From Cardiocondyla obscurior (taxonomy: Eukaryota > Arthropoda > Insecta > Hymenoptera > Formicidae), in the NCBI RefSeq assembly GCF_019399895.1, contig NC_091872.1, forward strand, positions 6,580,395-6,644,394: 64,000 bases of DNA, in the 5' to 3' direction. Made by a program: the position numbers and the translations under genes. Below, in pieces: positions 19,362 through 33,047 of the stretch; position 1 is the first letter of the stretch, and each line of letters opens with the position of its first letter. The notes beneath the pieces are model-generated. The model saw only the letters and a program-made list of their open reading frames with translations. It was not told the DNA's origin and made no database searches.

Positions 19362-21106
19362 GTAAGAAATATGTATCTGATAGTTTCAATCGAGCATCGA
19401 GTTGACACTCGATGCCGTGCCATTTATATTTGTGCATGTTGCGCCACATGCCAGTTGATATTAGGATACGCGTCGACCGCCGAAAATTCCCTGGGCAACA
19501 AATTCTATTAATATCCTCGGATCTGGAAGACATTTTTACCTCGCGAAGAATCGCCGGCGACGCGACGTGCCTTACCGGCGAATAATCTCGAAAATCCCGT
19601 TATCAACTATTTCGACTTATCGTTTTGCATTCGCGATAATTACGAGACATTAATATGAAAGAATAGCCTGGACTCTAGACTCGGTCGTGTCAAGGCTCGC
19701 TCGGCTCGGCCTCGAATGTAAATTATTACGTGTAAAATTTGACCGATCGATGCCGGGGTAACCGTATAAAATCGAGCCATTGAAAACCGACGATTAAACA
19801 AACTTCCCTCTCTCCCACCGCGGCCGAAACCGGCCAGTTTTCAACCAAATTATTTATTTAAAATAATTCACGAGGGCGTAAAATATTCGTAGACGACGCG
19901 CACTTGTAGCTCGACGATGCTTCTCGTCAATTTTTTTTTTCTTTTTTTCTTTTTTTTTTTTTGCTAGGATATATTTAAAATCGCGCGTCTGTGCGAAACG
20001 AAGGATCGAACGGGTGGAAAAGAGACACTCGCCTTACCGGCACGGGGTGAGAACCGAGGGGGGAAAGAGGGGCGAGAATTAGAGAGACTGATAGTTTGGG
20101 CTAGGTCAAGCCAAGTTAGTTGGTCCCCGAGTGGCAATCGAGGGGATAAGGGCTCGGGGTGTAGCTCTGGCCGTTTCATCCAATTTCTCGGCTGCCGGCG
20201 ACGGGAGGGAGGACGACCGGGGCTGCTTTCAGGCGACGGCTCGCTCGTACGGGGGTGGATTTTCTCCCGACTCGCCCCCTTCCGCCGGTCGACACAATGG
20301 CACAACAAAGCGTTACCAGGGTAACTGGCCGGCGGAGCGGTTGCCATCACAAAACTTTCCAACTTGTGATTGCAAACATTATAGTCGCCGCTCCGGCACA
20401 CGCGCGTTGCCGTGCGGATTCACACGCACGGCACGCGGTTCTCACACGCCCGCTGGGCACGCGAGCGCGCGTGCCTGGGACACGCACTTTGTTGTTTCCA
20501 CTAAGTGCCGGGTGGAAAACAACGACGGCGCCGCCGCGCCGCGCGCGCGGGGAGGGTCAGCGCGGCGCTTCTTTGTGAAGCGTTATGGTTCAAGGTTTCT
20601 TTTTATTGTCCGTTTTGTAGGTTGAATTTGTTTTCCCTCGACGGGAGAGGAAGTGTCGGACGCGATAGCAGGTGCGCGGACAAAGCTAACGTCCCGCTAG
20701 CCCAGCGTCTTTTTTTTTTTTTTCCTCCTTTCCCCCTTAGAATTTCCACGCCGCGCGGGAGTAAAGAGATCACTGGCGTGCACCGATATCGCGGTTCGTC
20801 GCCGCCGATGGGAACATTTCGTGCAACGTTGAAGCGTCGCTTTAAGAACGCTCGAAAGGACGAGCCCGTGGAGGAACGTTGGTTTTACGTTCGACTCGAT
20901 CTTTGTAACGCGAGCAAGGTAGCGGGAGTTAACCGCGATTAGCATTGATCAGCGTTTGCGGGCGCGGGCCCGAGTGTCGTTACTTGAAACACGTATAGGT
21001 ACGCCCGATTCTAGGTCTTGAGAAAACGCGCGAGTCGCGGTACAGTTAGCCTTGATTGCCTCGCAGTCTCCCGCGCTAGCTGGTCTCACGATTTATGCAA
21101 AGGGAT

Positions 21107-21109
<3 letters not shown>

Positions 21110-21145
<36 letters not shown>
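21110..21145. repeat. (CCG)n trinucleotide repeat
   Basis: About eleven CCG units, nearly perfect. Confidence 0.85.
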
Positions 21146-21146
<1 letters not shown>

Positions 21147-24100
21147 TCAACCTTGATTACACTTTTATCATTTAAAACGGGTCCGGCACTTTCAGCGCGG
21201 AGCAATCGGCGTAACACTGACATCGTGCGCCGCGTAATAACACGTGGACGGCGGCGAATTGACCCAGTTGCGTGCAATTTTACAATCTAGCCTGGCGGAG
21301 CCCGTGTTTTCACGCTAAACGGATCGTCGTAGGACGACGTCATTCGCGGCCGGCGTCAATTATTTCCCACGCGCGACGTAATCGATATATACCGCGAGGA
21401 AGGTGGAAAGACGAGGGGGCACGAGTCGCCGGGAGGAGAAGAGAGGCGGGATGACGGATGCATTCGCGTTATTTGCAATCGCAATTTGCAACGTTCGCCG
21501 CGTTCGAAAGGCCCTTGGGCGCTGCGGCACATCGGATTCTCTAATACCGCAACGGATATTAAATCGAGTTAAAAGGGTGGAAAGGTATATACCCCTCGCG
21601 TTACAATCGAATTATTTATTTAACGAATGTAACCGCGTGTGCAGATGTGCGCCGGACCCAAACGTCGGGCGGGTTCGCAGCCGCGGCGGAAGACTGTCTC
21701 GAACATTTTAGCTTCTCGCGGAAATTAATGGTTTATTTTATTCCCTGCGAAAGACTCCGCGACTTCGATAAAACGCCGGGGAAGTTCCCAGCTATCTCGC
21801 GCGCGATGGATGGCGAAACTCTTAATTAGATATTGGAAAAATAGAACTTCTCGCGCGCGTAGGTCTGGCGTTTCTCTCTCTCTCTCTCTTTCTCTCTCTC
21901 TTACGAGCAGAATGAGATATTTTGTTTTCGTAACTAGCGAACTGTTTCGCCGAGCGATAAATTAACCATGTAATTCTCGACTCCTCTCGCCTCCCCTCAG
22001 TTGATTACGTTCGACCTCTCTCTTCTCTTCTATCTTTCTCTTAAAATGGGAGAATTATTTACTCGCTAATTGATTCGGTCCCAACTGAGTCCGCGGGACT
22101 TGTTATTCCGAGTAAACTGCGTCGTATTTAGTGATGCACTTCTTCCTTCGATTCTTATTTACGACATCCGAGGTGTTAATAAGGCGATTACAGGAATATA
22201 AGATGCCGATAAATGCAGATATTATTTTATTTTTATTTTTTATTTTTTTTTTTTGTTTGCTCGTATCTGCAAGTCGTAATTATCTGGGTTTTAAATGAAT
22301 TTCTCATTCCCGCGATGATAATTTGCGAACGTGCTTCTCGCGGGCTGTGAGTGAAACGATACGTGTCATCGATTCGCACACTTTTGTCGCGCTCTAGTTA
22401 ACCATCTGTTCGAGGAAAACGGATGGCTAAAATAAAGCGAAACCGCTTTGTGCGAATGACACGGAACTAAAATAGGATAGGCTACGTAATCGGCCAGATA
22501 AGGCGCTACCACGACAGCTGGTTTTAAATTGTTCGTTTTTCATACGTTTCGTCATACCGTTTCCTCTTTTGCTCGGGTTTTTTAAAAATATATATATATT
22601 TTTTTATTTAATTTATTCGACTTCTTCGTTCTCTAACTTTAGCTTTGTTAGATGTTCTTCAGGAACCAGGTCGCATTTATGATACTACGATCCTCGTATT
22701 TACAATTCCACTTATAAAGCGTATTAATCAGTGCGGGTCTATTTACATTGACAGGTGAGAATTCATTAATAGCGCGGATCGTGATTGCACATTTATTCGC
22801 CGTGCACTATTTGCTTCAGCGCGACCAGGCGATATTACCGCCTCGCTATTTAGCTATTCATGCGCGAGCCATTGAAAGTCAGAGTGGTCCGAGTAATCCA
22901 CATAATAACGAGGTGCATTAATTAACGGCGATTACTCTCCTTTATCGATTCTTGTCGTCGGAAAGGGTCCTTTCAAAATTCTCGAATCCGCGCGCGCGCT
23001 GCGATAACTCGCGATATATTTTCGTCTTAATAGAGATTTAAAAAAATTTTTTTTTTTTTTTTTTCCCCGAATAAACTAATTTCGCGCCGCGACGACGCTC
23101 GTAATTAGTTTTGCCGGCGATACGGCTGGAGGGTGGAGTACATTCCGCGCGTCGTCTCGGGAAGGATTGCCCAAGAGGATTGCGACAACGCCGGCATTCC
23201 GCGTTGCGTCTCTCCGCCGCGGAGTTTCCCTTTTTGAATTTCGCCTCCTCTCACGTTCCTCTGCCGCCGCCACCTCCTCCTCCTTCCCCCTTCGCGTTCT
23301 GCTCGCCGCCGACTCGTAGTCCTTGGAGCTCAGCGTGCACTTTTACGACAGATGGAATGCAGCGGCTGTGCCGTCGCTGCCGTTGCCGCCGGTGTTGATC
23401 TATCTAGGTCCTCCCCGCGAGCGCGGCGAATCATGAAACGTACGCACACATACGCACGGGATACACGCAGCGTGAAACGCGCGTGCCGCGCGTGTGCGTA
23501 AGTTCTTCGCCGTCTTTTTTTTTATAATTTTTTTTTTTTTCTTTCCTCCTTGTCCTCCTCGGCGATACCGTCGTCCGTTCTTATGGCAGCCGCGAGGTTA
23601 CGAGATTACTCGCCCTGTTAATTCCCGCCTCTCTCGCGAGTTGCGACGTCGAATGGAATTTTATCGTCGCCGCCGCCGGGAGCACCGTACCGTTTTAATT
23701 GCGTTCGCGTTTCCACTCGGTCGCGATGTTTTCGAACGACGGCGAGTCCGCGTCCTCGATCTACGCCAATTCGCCTCTCGCGGCGCACACCTGCACGCCC
23801 TTTCGCGAGTCCTTATCCGCCGACGCGTAAGATTGTCAAGCGCTTTTCGTAAATATTCACCGAAGGCGTTCCAACGGACCGTCGCGTTTCGTATCTCGTT
23901 AATTACGACGTAAGTAGGAACGGGAAATGAGTTTGAGTGTAATTCCGCGGGAGATCGGCTCGATGGCATCGACGGTGCCCGCGTTTGCGACGCAGCCGCC
24001 TTACGTGCGTGGATTTCGCGGACGCGCGCGGACAGATATCGACGACACGCCGCGTTATGCCACGGAACTGAACTCGCCCCGTCATGTAGGGATTGGCTAA

Positions 24101-26995
24101 GAGGATTTTAAAAGCGGTGCCGCGCACGCCGGGATTAACACGCCCGTGTGGGAGCGCGTCGTTAAATCTGATCGTCGCCGCGCCGGCAACGAGAGATTTA
24201 CGATCCGACGTAATAGCCGTTAACGCACCCGTCCGAGGTGCGCGGCTCCAAGAAATTGGTATCGGCTCACCGCGACCGTTTAGTAATCGGGATCCGTTAC
24301 CCGCTACCGTGAGTGCGTAAATATTATTCATTATCCTCATTTCCCTTCATTATCGCCTCGTTACCTCCCCATTTCCCGTCCTCGTAAAAACGTGAGCGAG
24401 CAAAAGAGAGAGAGAGAGAAAGAGGAGGGGGGTTTGCACGTTTGCGAGAAAGCCGGCATGCGAGATGTATATCGTTTTAAAGCGCTCTCCGATTACGCAA
24501 GCAGTTAACCATTCGGGCAGGTAAGAGAACCCGAGGCCGAGGAACCTCGAGAAAGATCGAGCATCAGTTGTCTTCTCTCTCTCCTCTCGTAAACCGAGAG
24601 AGCCGTGCCGCGCAACTACTCGCATCGTTTTACGTAACGAGTTCACGGCGAGCAGACCGCGCCGGGTCGAATCGGCCTGCATGCCAGGTGCTGTTGCCCA
24701 AGGTATCTTCTGGAAACCGCCTGTCAGACGTGCCACGTGCAAATCGCGGTTAATGGGTACGATCGTAAAAAGTCGACGAGTGTCTTTTAGGCTTAATTTG
24801 AATTGATAGGCCAATTTGCAGCGTCAAACCACGGGCCCCGAGGAAGCGGATTTTATCGCCCGTATTCTCATCGAAAATACTTGCCAATTATAATTTTAAT
24901 TTTTCCATTTGTTTTATTATTATTTTTTATTTGATTTGATTTTTTTTTAATTTTTTTTTTTTTTCTTGGTTTGCTTTGGACTGACTGTTGAATACCGTCG
25001 AAGTTGATTCACGGATCGATCACGTTCGTTACACGTGTCTGTGGTATTCAAAGAATCTCTTTCTTAGGTCTGTTGAGCAAGAATTCGTTAGACTTTTGAC
25101 ACGCTTCGAATGAGAGATTCTAGCGAACGTCTTTTAATGAACGGCCGCGTTGTGTTCGGTGATGAATGGAATCGTTTGGCCCTGGGTGTTCCGTGCGAAC
25201 GTGCCTCTCGGTTAGAATGCGCTTTCGCGCGTTATCATAATTGGCTAACGTGATTTAAGCGCGGTAAAATTTGTTAATACACGAATATGACACGATGTTA
25301 ATTTTTGTTAGAAAATTACCGATGATCGCAAAGCTGATTTTTGTTGAAAAATTGTATAATTATTAATTAACAAGAGCGATGGTAACTTTTTTTTTCTCTT
25401 TTTTTTTTACGTAAATTTGATTTGAAGACCAAGGCTCCCGAGAATATTTTGCGGGTTTTTTTTTGTGCTTGAATTCCTCTCGGACCGCACGTGGGTGTTC
25501 AGTGTCACGGGCTTCGTAGGTGTCACGGGTTTGTGATCACGATGCAAATGCGTCCGGTATACGGAAGCCTGGTTCGTGATGCTGCGCGACTTTGAACTTG
25601 ACCCGTTTGGGAACGCATCCTTCTCTTCTTTCTCTCTCTCGTCGTTCGCGCGTATGGGACTTTTGCTTTCGTTTCTTCCCGCGCTGGAATTTCGTTCACG
25701 TCATTCTTAGCGCACGCGACGCGGAGAGAAAGAACAGCGGATACGTTCCTACATCTCTCGACGCAACAGTATTCTATCGAACGCACATCGCGGCCGGGTT
25801 ACTTTTGCCACAAGCTCCACGGTAGAATCGTTGGTGTACGTCTCTCTAATCTCCCATCCCGCGCCGGGGCGCCGGCCAAAAGCCGATAATACCGCGGGAC
25901 TGTAATATTTCCCCTGACTTAATATCAATGAACGGTATTCAATTCACAAAGTTAGCGTAGCAGCTGCACGTGCAAGCGGTGCCAGAAGATTTCTCGGAGT
26001 GCGACGCTCATTGTTCCGTGCGATCTTGGCACGGGTGCCGCGATAGGCTCGTTCAAAGTGGTCCAGATTCTTAGGACGGCGCACGAGCGTCGTTTACATC
26101 TTTATCAATGCGCCGCAAAATTTTGCATCAATTCCTGACACGCGGGTGCCCTCCTCTCTTCTTCAACCCGCTAGACTTCCGCCGTTCCGCTCCGATTCGT
26201 TGATGATCCGAGCTTGTTCCTAAATGTAGCTCGCGTGATCGCGTGTCATGTTACTCGAAAGCAGTAATTAAATGGTCAACCGCTGTAGCTATATCTGATT
26301 CGGATTTGTCTCTGCTCTTAGATAAGATTGGTCGTGAGCCATAGTCGAAACGGCACCCCGTCTCGTGTGGTAATATTCTGAGAAAAAAAAAAAAAAAGAA
26401 AAAAAAAGCCGTTTTCCCGCTCTAAACGACGTTCATTAAACACCTTTATTTCAAAGGCTATCTCTCTTGAATGTAAATTATTTTGTCTCGTTACGCGGGA
26501 CAAGCAGAGATAAGAAGTTACACGGCGAAACTCGCGCTTCTTCGGTGACACTTGGTTTTGTTAAAATAAAGTTACGACGTTGCGGATATTCTAGATAATT
26601 ATTACTACTAATTACTGTACATATACATTATTTTATATTAGCTAAACCACATTTTTGCTTTAGAAATTATTTTATTCCGAGGTTTTTATTTTATTTTATT
26701 TTATTTTTTTTAAGTTACCGAGGTACGTTTAACCAAAACGCACTACTTCGCCACATTACGTGGAATTACATGGTCGTGTACATACGTGGCGTACCGGCAT
26801 GCGAATCTATGATAGGCTAAGATGGCTTTGATAGCGCAATTTCACAATTTCTATCGAAATACCAAAGTTAACCCGATGAGAATGAGGTTGCGAAAGTACA
26901 CACGCATATAGAGATGCTTCGTATCTTCCAGTTATTTTAATACCGTTTGCCCTTTTGCCAACTTTACACATCTTTAAATATAACACCGCGGCTTT

Positions 26996-27021
26996 CCTCC
27001 TCCTCCTCCTCCTCCTCCTCT
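26996..27021. repeat. (TCC)n trinucleotide repeat
   Basis: About eight perfect units. Confidence 0.85.
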
Positions 27022-29856
27022 TCGTACTTTATAACGTTCGCGATTTCAGCCGATAGTCGCGTATATATATGCTCGTGCACCTTTGATTCAACAACGAGCG
27101 GCCACCGTACTCGTGAGAACAAAAGGCGAGCGCTGTAATTGGAAGGCATGTCGAAGGATGATCCCGCGGTATTCATTATACTTCGAATAAAGAGAAAGGC
27201 CGAGCTAGACGCGGGCTTTAGCCGTGCGAGAATAAGAGGTTGCATATCGGCGTGCAAGCGCAAATCGTAAAGAATTACGCAACGCGAGTTGAGAAACTCT
27301 TTCTCCGTAACGTCTGTAAATTAAATTGTAAAGCCTCCGATAGAGAGAAAGAGCGATTAATCCCGAATTAAAAATGAATCGAATTACGACGGGCGAGTCG
27401 AAGTGGAATTCTTCGCTGGAAACGGATCCACTCGTCGGAGGGTTAAATTCCTTCAACTCTTCTTCCCGCAGGTTGATCGCACTCGAATGGTCCGGTAGGA
27501 TATCAGAAAAGTACTCTGACTTCTCGCAATATATCTTCCTTTCACATTGTCGCTCTCCTTTTTATTTTTTTTTTTTAATAATTTTTTCCTCGCTACCGAT
27601 TCGAGTTTGAATCAGCAAAAAAAAATTTTTGCGTAGGTTTCAACCTGATTTTGATTTGACATATATTTTTGTAAGACATTTCGTTATTATTCTATTTTTA
27701 AAAAGGAAAGGCAGTCTTTTTTGTTGCCGCGATACTAATTTGTTCTTTCATTTGGCTCATTTAGGATTTTCGCTACCTGCGGTACGTACGTACGTCATAC
27801 TTGATTGCCGATAAAAAAAAATGCGGGAGCCGTGATATCAAAATCGCACGAGGTCGCTCGCGGTCTTTTTCCCGTACGTATTTCGCCCACTATCTCTAGG
27901 CAGTTTAACGCGTTACAAAAAAAATTTATGCATCGAATATTACATCGAATATTTCGCCGAATAATTAATTTCAATGAGTCACGAATGGGGTGGGTACGTC
28001 GCCGTATTCGGCAATAAGATCAATTTGCAGTTTTTGTACTCATTCTTAAGAAATTAATATATTTAATGTTCGAACGTATATCTAGGTTACATTTGAAGAA
28101 ACGAGAGGTTCTCAAAGCGCCACAGTTTTGCCGGCGAAAATTATTAAATGCAAAATAGTTTTCTTTAACCTAGAATAAGCGGGAGGAGGCGACGGGGCGG
28201 GAAAGGCGGGTGCTTTGTCATGTCTAGGGATGATTAAAAAAAAGTCAATTTAATTTATCGCAGTTATGTGAATGTTGGCGATTTAGCAGCAGATCTCAAG
28301 ACGAGATAGCGGTGGGAAGGCTGCGGTGAGGGAGAAGGGTGACGCGTTGACGGTTCCGCATTGCGGGTCCACCGTTTATGCGCGATCTTCCGTCATTGGA
28401 CTCGCTCGTCTCGGTCTTTCTTATTGCGTACTTCGCTAAGACTTTCACGAGCCTCTGACGAGTATTCCCCTTCTCGTAAGGGCCTCAAGCGGGAATAGTT
28501 CGCGGTGGAAGATAGAGCCTCTCGTGAATTATTAAGGATGACGTGTGCGACTTGCTCCCGGCCAACGTGGGGGAGCGTCGTCACGGTCGTGTGTCGCCGA
28601 GAAACTCTTCGTTTCGTGCCGGGGTACCGTTCAATGTTACATCAAACTGTCGGTTTCGCGACGGGTAAATCGAATTTAAAATTTCCTTACGCAGGCGTCC
28701 GTTTCGAAACTGTGTCTCTTTGCAGGGAAACGGGAAAATTAACGGGCCGGTGCTGTTTCGGCGTGCTCGGGGAATCGCCGCGCTCGGCAAAACTTTGAGG
28801 AATCGGGTTGTTTTGAAATTATATTAAATTTCACCTATGACGAAAATAGGCCTGATTAATTTAAACGATTAGCAAAATATTTTTTTCACGGTGGTTTTTA
28901 TTTATTTGACGTCAACGCGCGCTGGGTCGCATCTCGTCCTCGCTCGCGGTGCCGCGAGTTGATGTTAAAATGCAACGAATCGTCCTAGAACGAGTGGAAA
29001 CGGTTTTAAAGAACACGGGACACCATCGTTCGCCGTAGTTGGGCGAGTCATATGTAGTTTCAGGTCGTTCTCCACTTATATCGTCTCTAATTGCAGCGCT
29101 CATTAACGCAGATGGTAATAATTACATGTCCTCGTTAAACTTTGTTTTTTCTATTTTTTTTATTTTTTTTCATCGCGTTCAACGGTGGCGTGCTGGATGA
29201 ATTGATATTACTACCTGAAAAAGGTATCCCAAGCCAGAAATCTTACTGCGAAAAGACTCGTACCTTCGCTTTATCTTCGCCGTTGCGGATCGTGGATGCG
29301 TATGAACAACGGCAGTTATTATATATTACGGGCCGAATGGAGAGAGCTTAACAAATTCATTTATACGCGATCTAACGAGCACATCACGCCATACGTCTCG
29401 CCCTCGCCTCCCACGCGATGCGTCCGGCTAATTACATTACGTGTCGCCCACGCGAGGTGCGTTCGCGAGACGAAGCTGCCGCGCGGCGGTCACTAATTAA
29501 AAGCTCCACTTGAAACGGAACGAGCCCTTCCCCGGTCCTCCTGATTCGCGACAGCGTGCTGGAAACAAGACGGTTAATCATTTACATTAGCCGGAATCGG
29601 CATTTTTCATTACCCTCATCGATCGACGTCCGTCCGTCGCGCTTGATGCAACTACGAATTACATTGTATCCTTCCTACGTGTTACGCGCGACCTCCATTC
29701 GCCGTTTAATTTATGATGTGCAACAACGAGATCGTGCGATTCGCAGCACCGCGTTTTACGGCGTGGGAAAAACGGTCGTTCTTCGGAACGGTTTCGTCGA
29801 GTGGATCGACTTTTTAGCGAATAAGCCTCTTTTTCCTTTTTCTACGCTTGTCGCAG

Positions 29857-29976
29857 TCGCCGAAGTTGCACAGTGCTGGCGTACTCACGGTTACCTGAAA
29901 TATCTTCATGAATTTTTGAGCGGCCTGAATCCTTGCTCGGGTCGAGCGTGTCACTCTCAAGCCGCGTCCTTTGGCA
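29857..29976 (+). other. Candidate cryptic exon
   Basis: Acceptor CTTTTTCTACGCTTGTCGCAG ends at 29856 and GGCA|GTAAGT starts at 29977. The 120 nt keep one frame open (AEVAQCWRTHGYLKYLHEF then LSGLNPCSGRACHSQAASFG) without matching a family I know. It could be an untranslated or alternative exon of the surrounding gene. Confidence 0.25.
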
Positions 29977-31424
29977 GTAAGTAAATTACTTTGGGGGGGA
30001 GTAAGGCGTTGCAATAGGTGGCGGATGAAAACTCGCCAAGCGCTAAAACGACGGAGTAACCTCGCGTCGGATGTACATTGTGCATTTTACTCGGGCGGGA
30101 GAGACGCATTAATTTAAAAAGAAAAAAAAAAGGGGGGAAAAAAAAGAGCCAAATAAACGGTGAATCGTGACCGGCATACTCGTCATAATAACGTACAATT
30201 GTCTACCCTGTATTCTGGCATTACCTTTTCACATATACAACAATTGCATTATTTCGCGCATCTGTCTTTCACGCCCGGTTGAATATCACCCCCATGTGTT
30301 CTATGATGAATGACGAAAAATGTTCTAATGCCAAAGTGTTTAAGTAGTTAAAAAAAAAATAAATAAATAAATAAATAATATTAAATAAACGTAAAATAAA
30401 ATATACTATTTCGCTGTAGAAAAAGAGACGTTAAGGATCACTCAAAGTGATTATTTGTCGCGGTTAATATATTTTTTTTTTTTTTCTCGTGGGTTTTTGC
30501 GCCTCGGTGACGCCTCGTCTCGGCGAGGTGGACTCCATGCCGCGTGACGCGGACTTAAAGCCGCGGATATGGATGCGAAAGAGCCGGTGAAGGTGGAAAA
30601 AGAGAGGAGGAAAGAGGGACGAAAGAGAGCTTGGATGGTAGGGCTGCGGGGGGAGGGTGAGAAGAGAAGGAACATCAAATATGCCGGGACAGATGCATGG
30701 TCCCACAGTAGTTTGTCATTCTTGCCGGTTTCGCTCTGTCCAATACTTGTTCCCTCTAAACGTTTTCTCCTCTCCCCGTTTTCCTCCTCTCGCAATTGCC
30801 TCCCCTTTCGAGCCGCCCTTCTTTATCTAGCCAGCTCTGCCCCCGGGCGCTTTCTCTGTCTTATCGTGCGTTTCTCGCGCCTACCTCCCTCGCGAAGCCC
30901 TCTCGATCGGCCGTTTTTTTTTTCTTTTTTTTTTTCTCCTCTTTCTCGCGTAATTATAGTTTCCATTGTTGCATGCACGGATACATATAGTCGACGGTAG
31001 CTCGGGGATACTTTTTACGACGTTTGCAACGTGGAAAAGTTCACGTTTCAAGAACGCGTGTTTTATTGTCCGTCTATATTCCGCAACGCTAAAAATTAAT
31101 ACGATGGATATCTGGTTTTAATTCTTTCTTTTTAATTTTTTTTTTTTTACACAGAAGCGAGATCGAACGCTTCAACGAAATTTATATTTGCAAAAGACCC
31201 GTGCTTAATTTTTGCATTTTAATAAAATATAATTATTAAATTTTAAATATGAAATATAATCGGAGAACCATAAGGCTGAGATCGTTATACCCGCTTTCGT
31301 CTTTATTTCTCGTAATAACGAGATCTGTATTTTTGTACAATAAAATGGTGATGTTAAAACGCTCCGTGAGTCTATTCCGGTCCGACGAAGCACTTTGCCT
31401 TCGATATGAAGGACGGACGGAAAG

Positions 31425-31446
31425 AAGGAAGGAAGGAAGGAAGGAA
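31425..31446. repeat. (GGAA)n tetranucleotide repeat
   Basis: Five to six units following two GGAC units. Confidence 0.75.
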
Positions 31447-33026
31447 GCGAGCTCAATTTAGTTAGGGCTCAAAATCCGGCTTAATGATTATGACAGGGTG
31501 GGATACGATCGCTCATATTCCGGGTCTTCAGAATTTATCCTTTGTGGATAATCCGGATTTAAATATTGAACTTCGGTTAGCTTCCTCCGTCTCCCTTGCG
31601 TTCGTCGTTTAACCTGAACTTCCACACGCTTGGTCCCACAACGTATTTCTTTTTCACGTTTACTGACTATATTAGAAGCAAATATTTGGAATCTTCAAAG
31701 CGCGCCTTTTCCGACGCTTTATGTCGGGACAGGAAAAAGGAAAAAAAATAGGAAAAAAAAGGAGGATCTGCCGTGGAAATTAACGGCAAAGTCTTCTAAT
31801 TCGATTTAAAAAGAAGCAATAGCCTTAGCTTACGTCCCTTTCTTTAGCAGCTGCTCCGAATAAAATGCAAAATTAGCTACGATTTTTTTTTCCACAACCG
31901 AGATTTGTGATTGGAGTAAGTTGCGTGCCGTTTGGCTGTAATCTTAAAATAATTGCATAATGAAAAACGCACGCCACGTCTTAATTCTCGTCGCCTAGTT
32001 TCGAAAGATTAACCTCTGGGTGGATTATGAGCCGTGATTTAAGTCCGCGATTACGTCGACTCTAAACGACGATCTTATTTCCGCGAATTTAGATTTATAC
32101 GGCAGATCTCCGGCGAGGTATCGGTCCCGTCGGTTGAAAGAATTGACCTTTATTATGCTTGCCGAGGTCGGTTTAGGTGGAGAATGTGAGTCGCCTCTCC
32201 CCCCTCCCTCCGTCTCTCCGAGCGAGATGTAGACCGCGATGAAAACTGGGACGGACTATCTGCTTTTTCCGAACTTTATTATTCCGAGGCGATAAGTCGT
32301 GCATTCGTAACGAAACGGTAACCAAGTTTTCTGGCAAACGAGACGGAGACGTATCTTTTATTTCTGACGGAGCCTCCTCCCGCTCCGGAGCCGGCTCGGG
32401 CTCGCCTGTCGGCGCACTCCCGCGGGACCTTTGCAGAAGAACAAACATTCGAAATTCCTTGCCGCCGGTACCGCGGATTGCGATCGAAATCCACTTAACT
32501 CGCCGCCGTGGCGCGGATTCGATCCCAGAGATTCGTCGTTTCGGCCCCGGTACGCGCGCCGGGGCCTCGGGATGGAAAGGAGAAAGCAGGGAGGGTTTGC
32601 GGCGGTGGTGGTGCGTACGTGTGCTCCCCGGCACATGTGCGCGCGAGCGGGGGGTTGCTTTCGACGAGCACGGTGAGAGTCGACGTGCCGGGGGTGGAGT
32701 GGCGATTAATTATGCAGAAAAGCTGCGATCGATGAAGGAACGTGCACCCTTAAAATATTGATACCTCGAACGGTCTCTACTACCATAACCGCTCTCCACT
32801 ATTCTCTACCCTCGATCTAACAACCGGCGAGGCCGCGGCGAGCTCGCGCCGCGAAGGGGCCGCTCTCTCTCTCGCAGACTCTCTCGATTGTTCTATACCT
32901 GTAATATCGAATCCACCCAAGTGAAAAGTAATATTCACCTCGGGGGTGGTAGTAGGCGGCCGTTCGGAAAACCGTCATCTGCTTACCTTCCGTATTTTAT
33001 ACATCTGCGTACGTTATTATTACAAG

Positions 33027-33047
33027 CCCCCCCCCCTCTCCCCCCCC
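33027..33047 (+). repeat. Poly(C) tract
   Basis: Ten C, then TCTC, then seven C on the plus (transcribed-sense) strand, within the presumed hnRNP K intron. Confidence 0.8.

Noticed and set aside
29556..29984. 142-codon plus-strand ORF as a full gene
   Set aside because: GTG start and mixed composition; only the 3' 120 nt have exon-like borders and these are listed as a cassette candidate.
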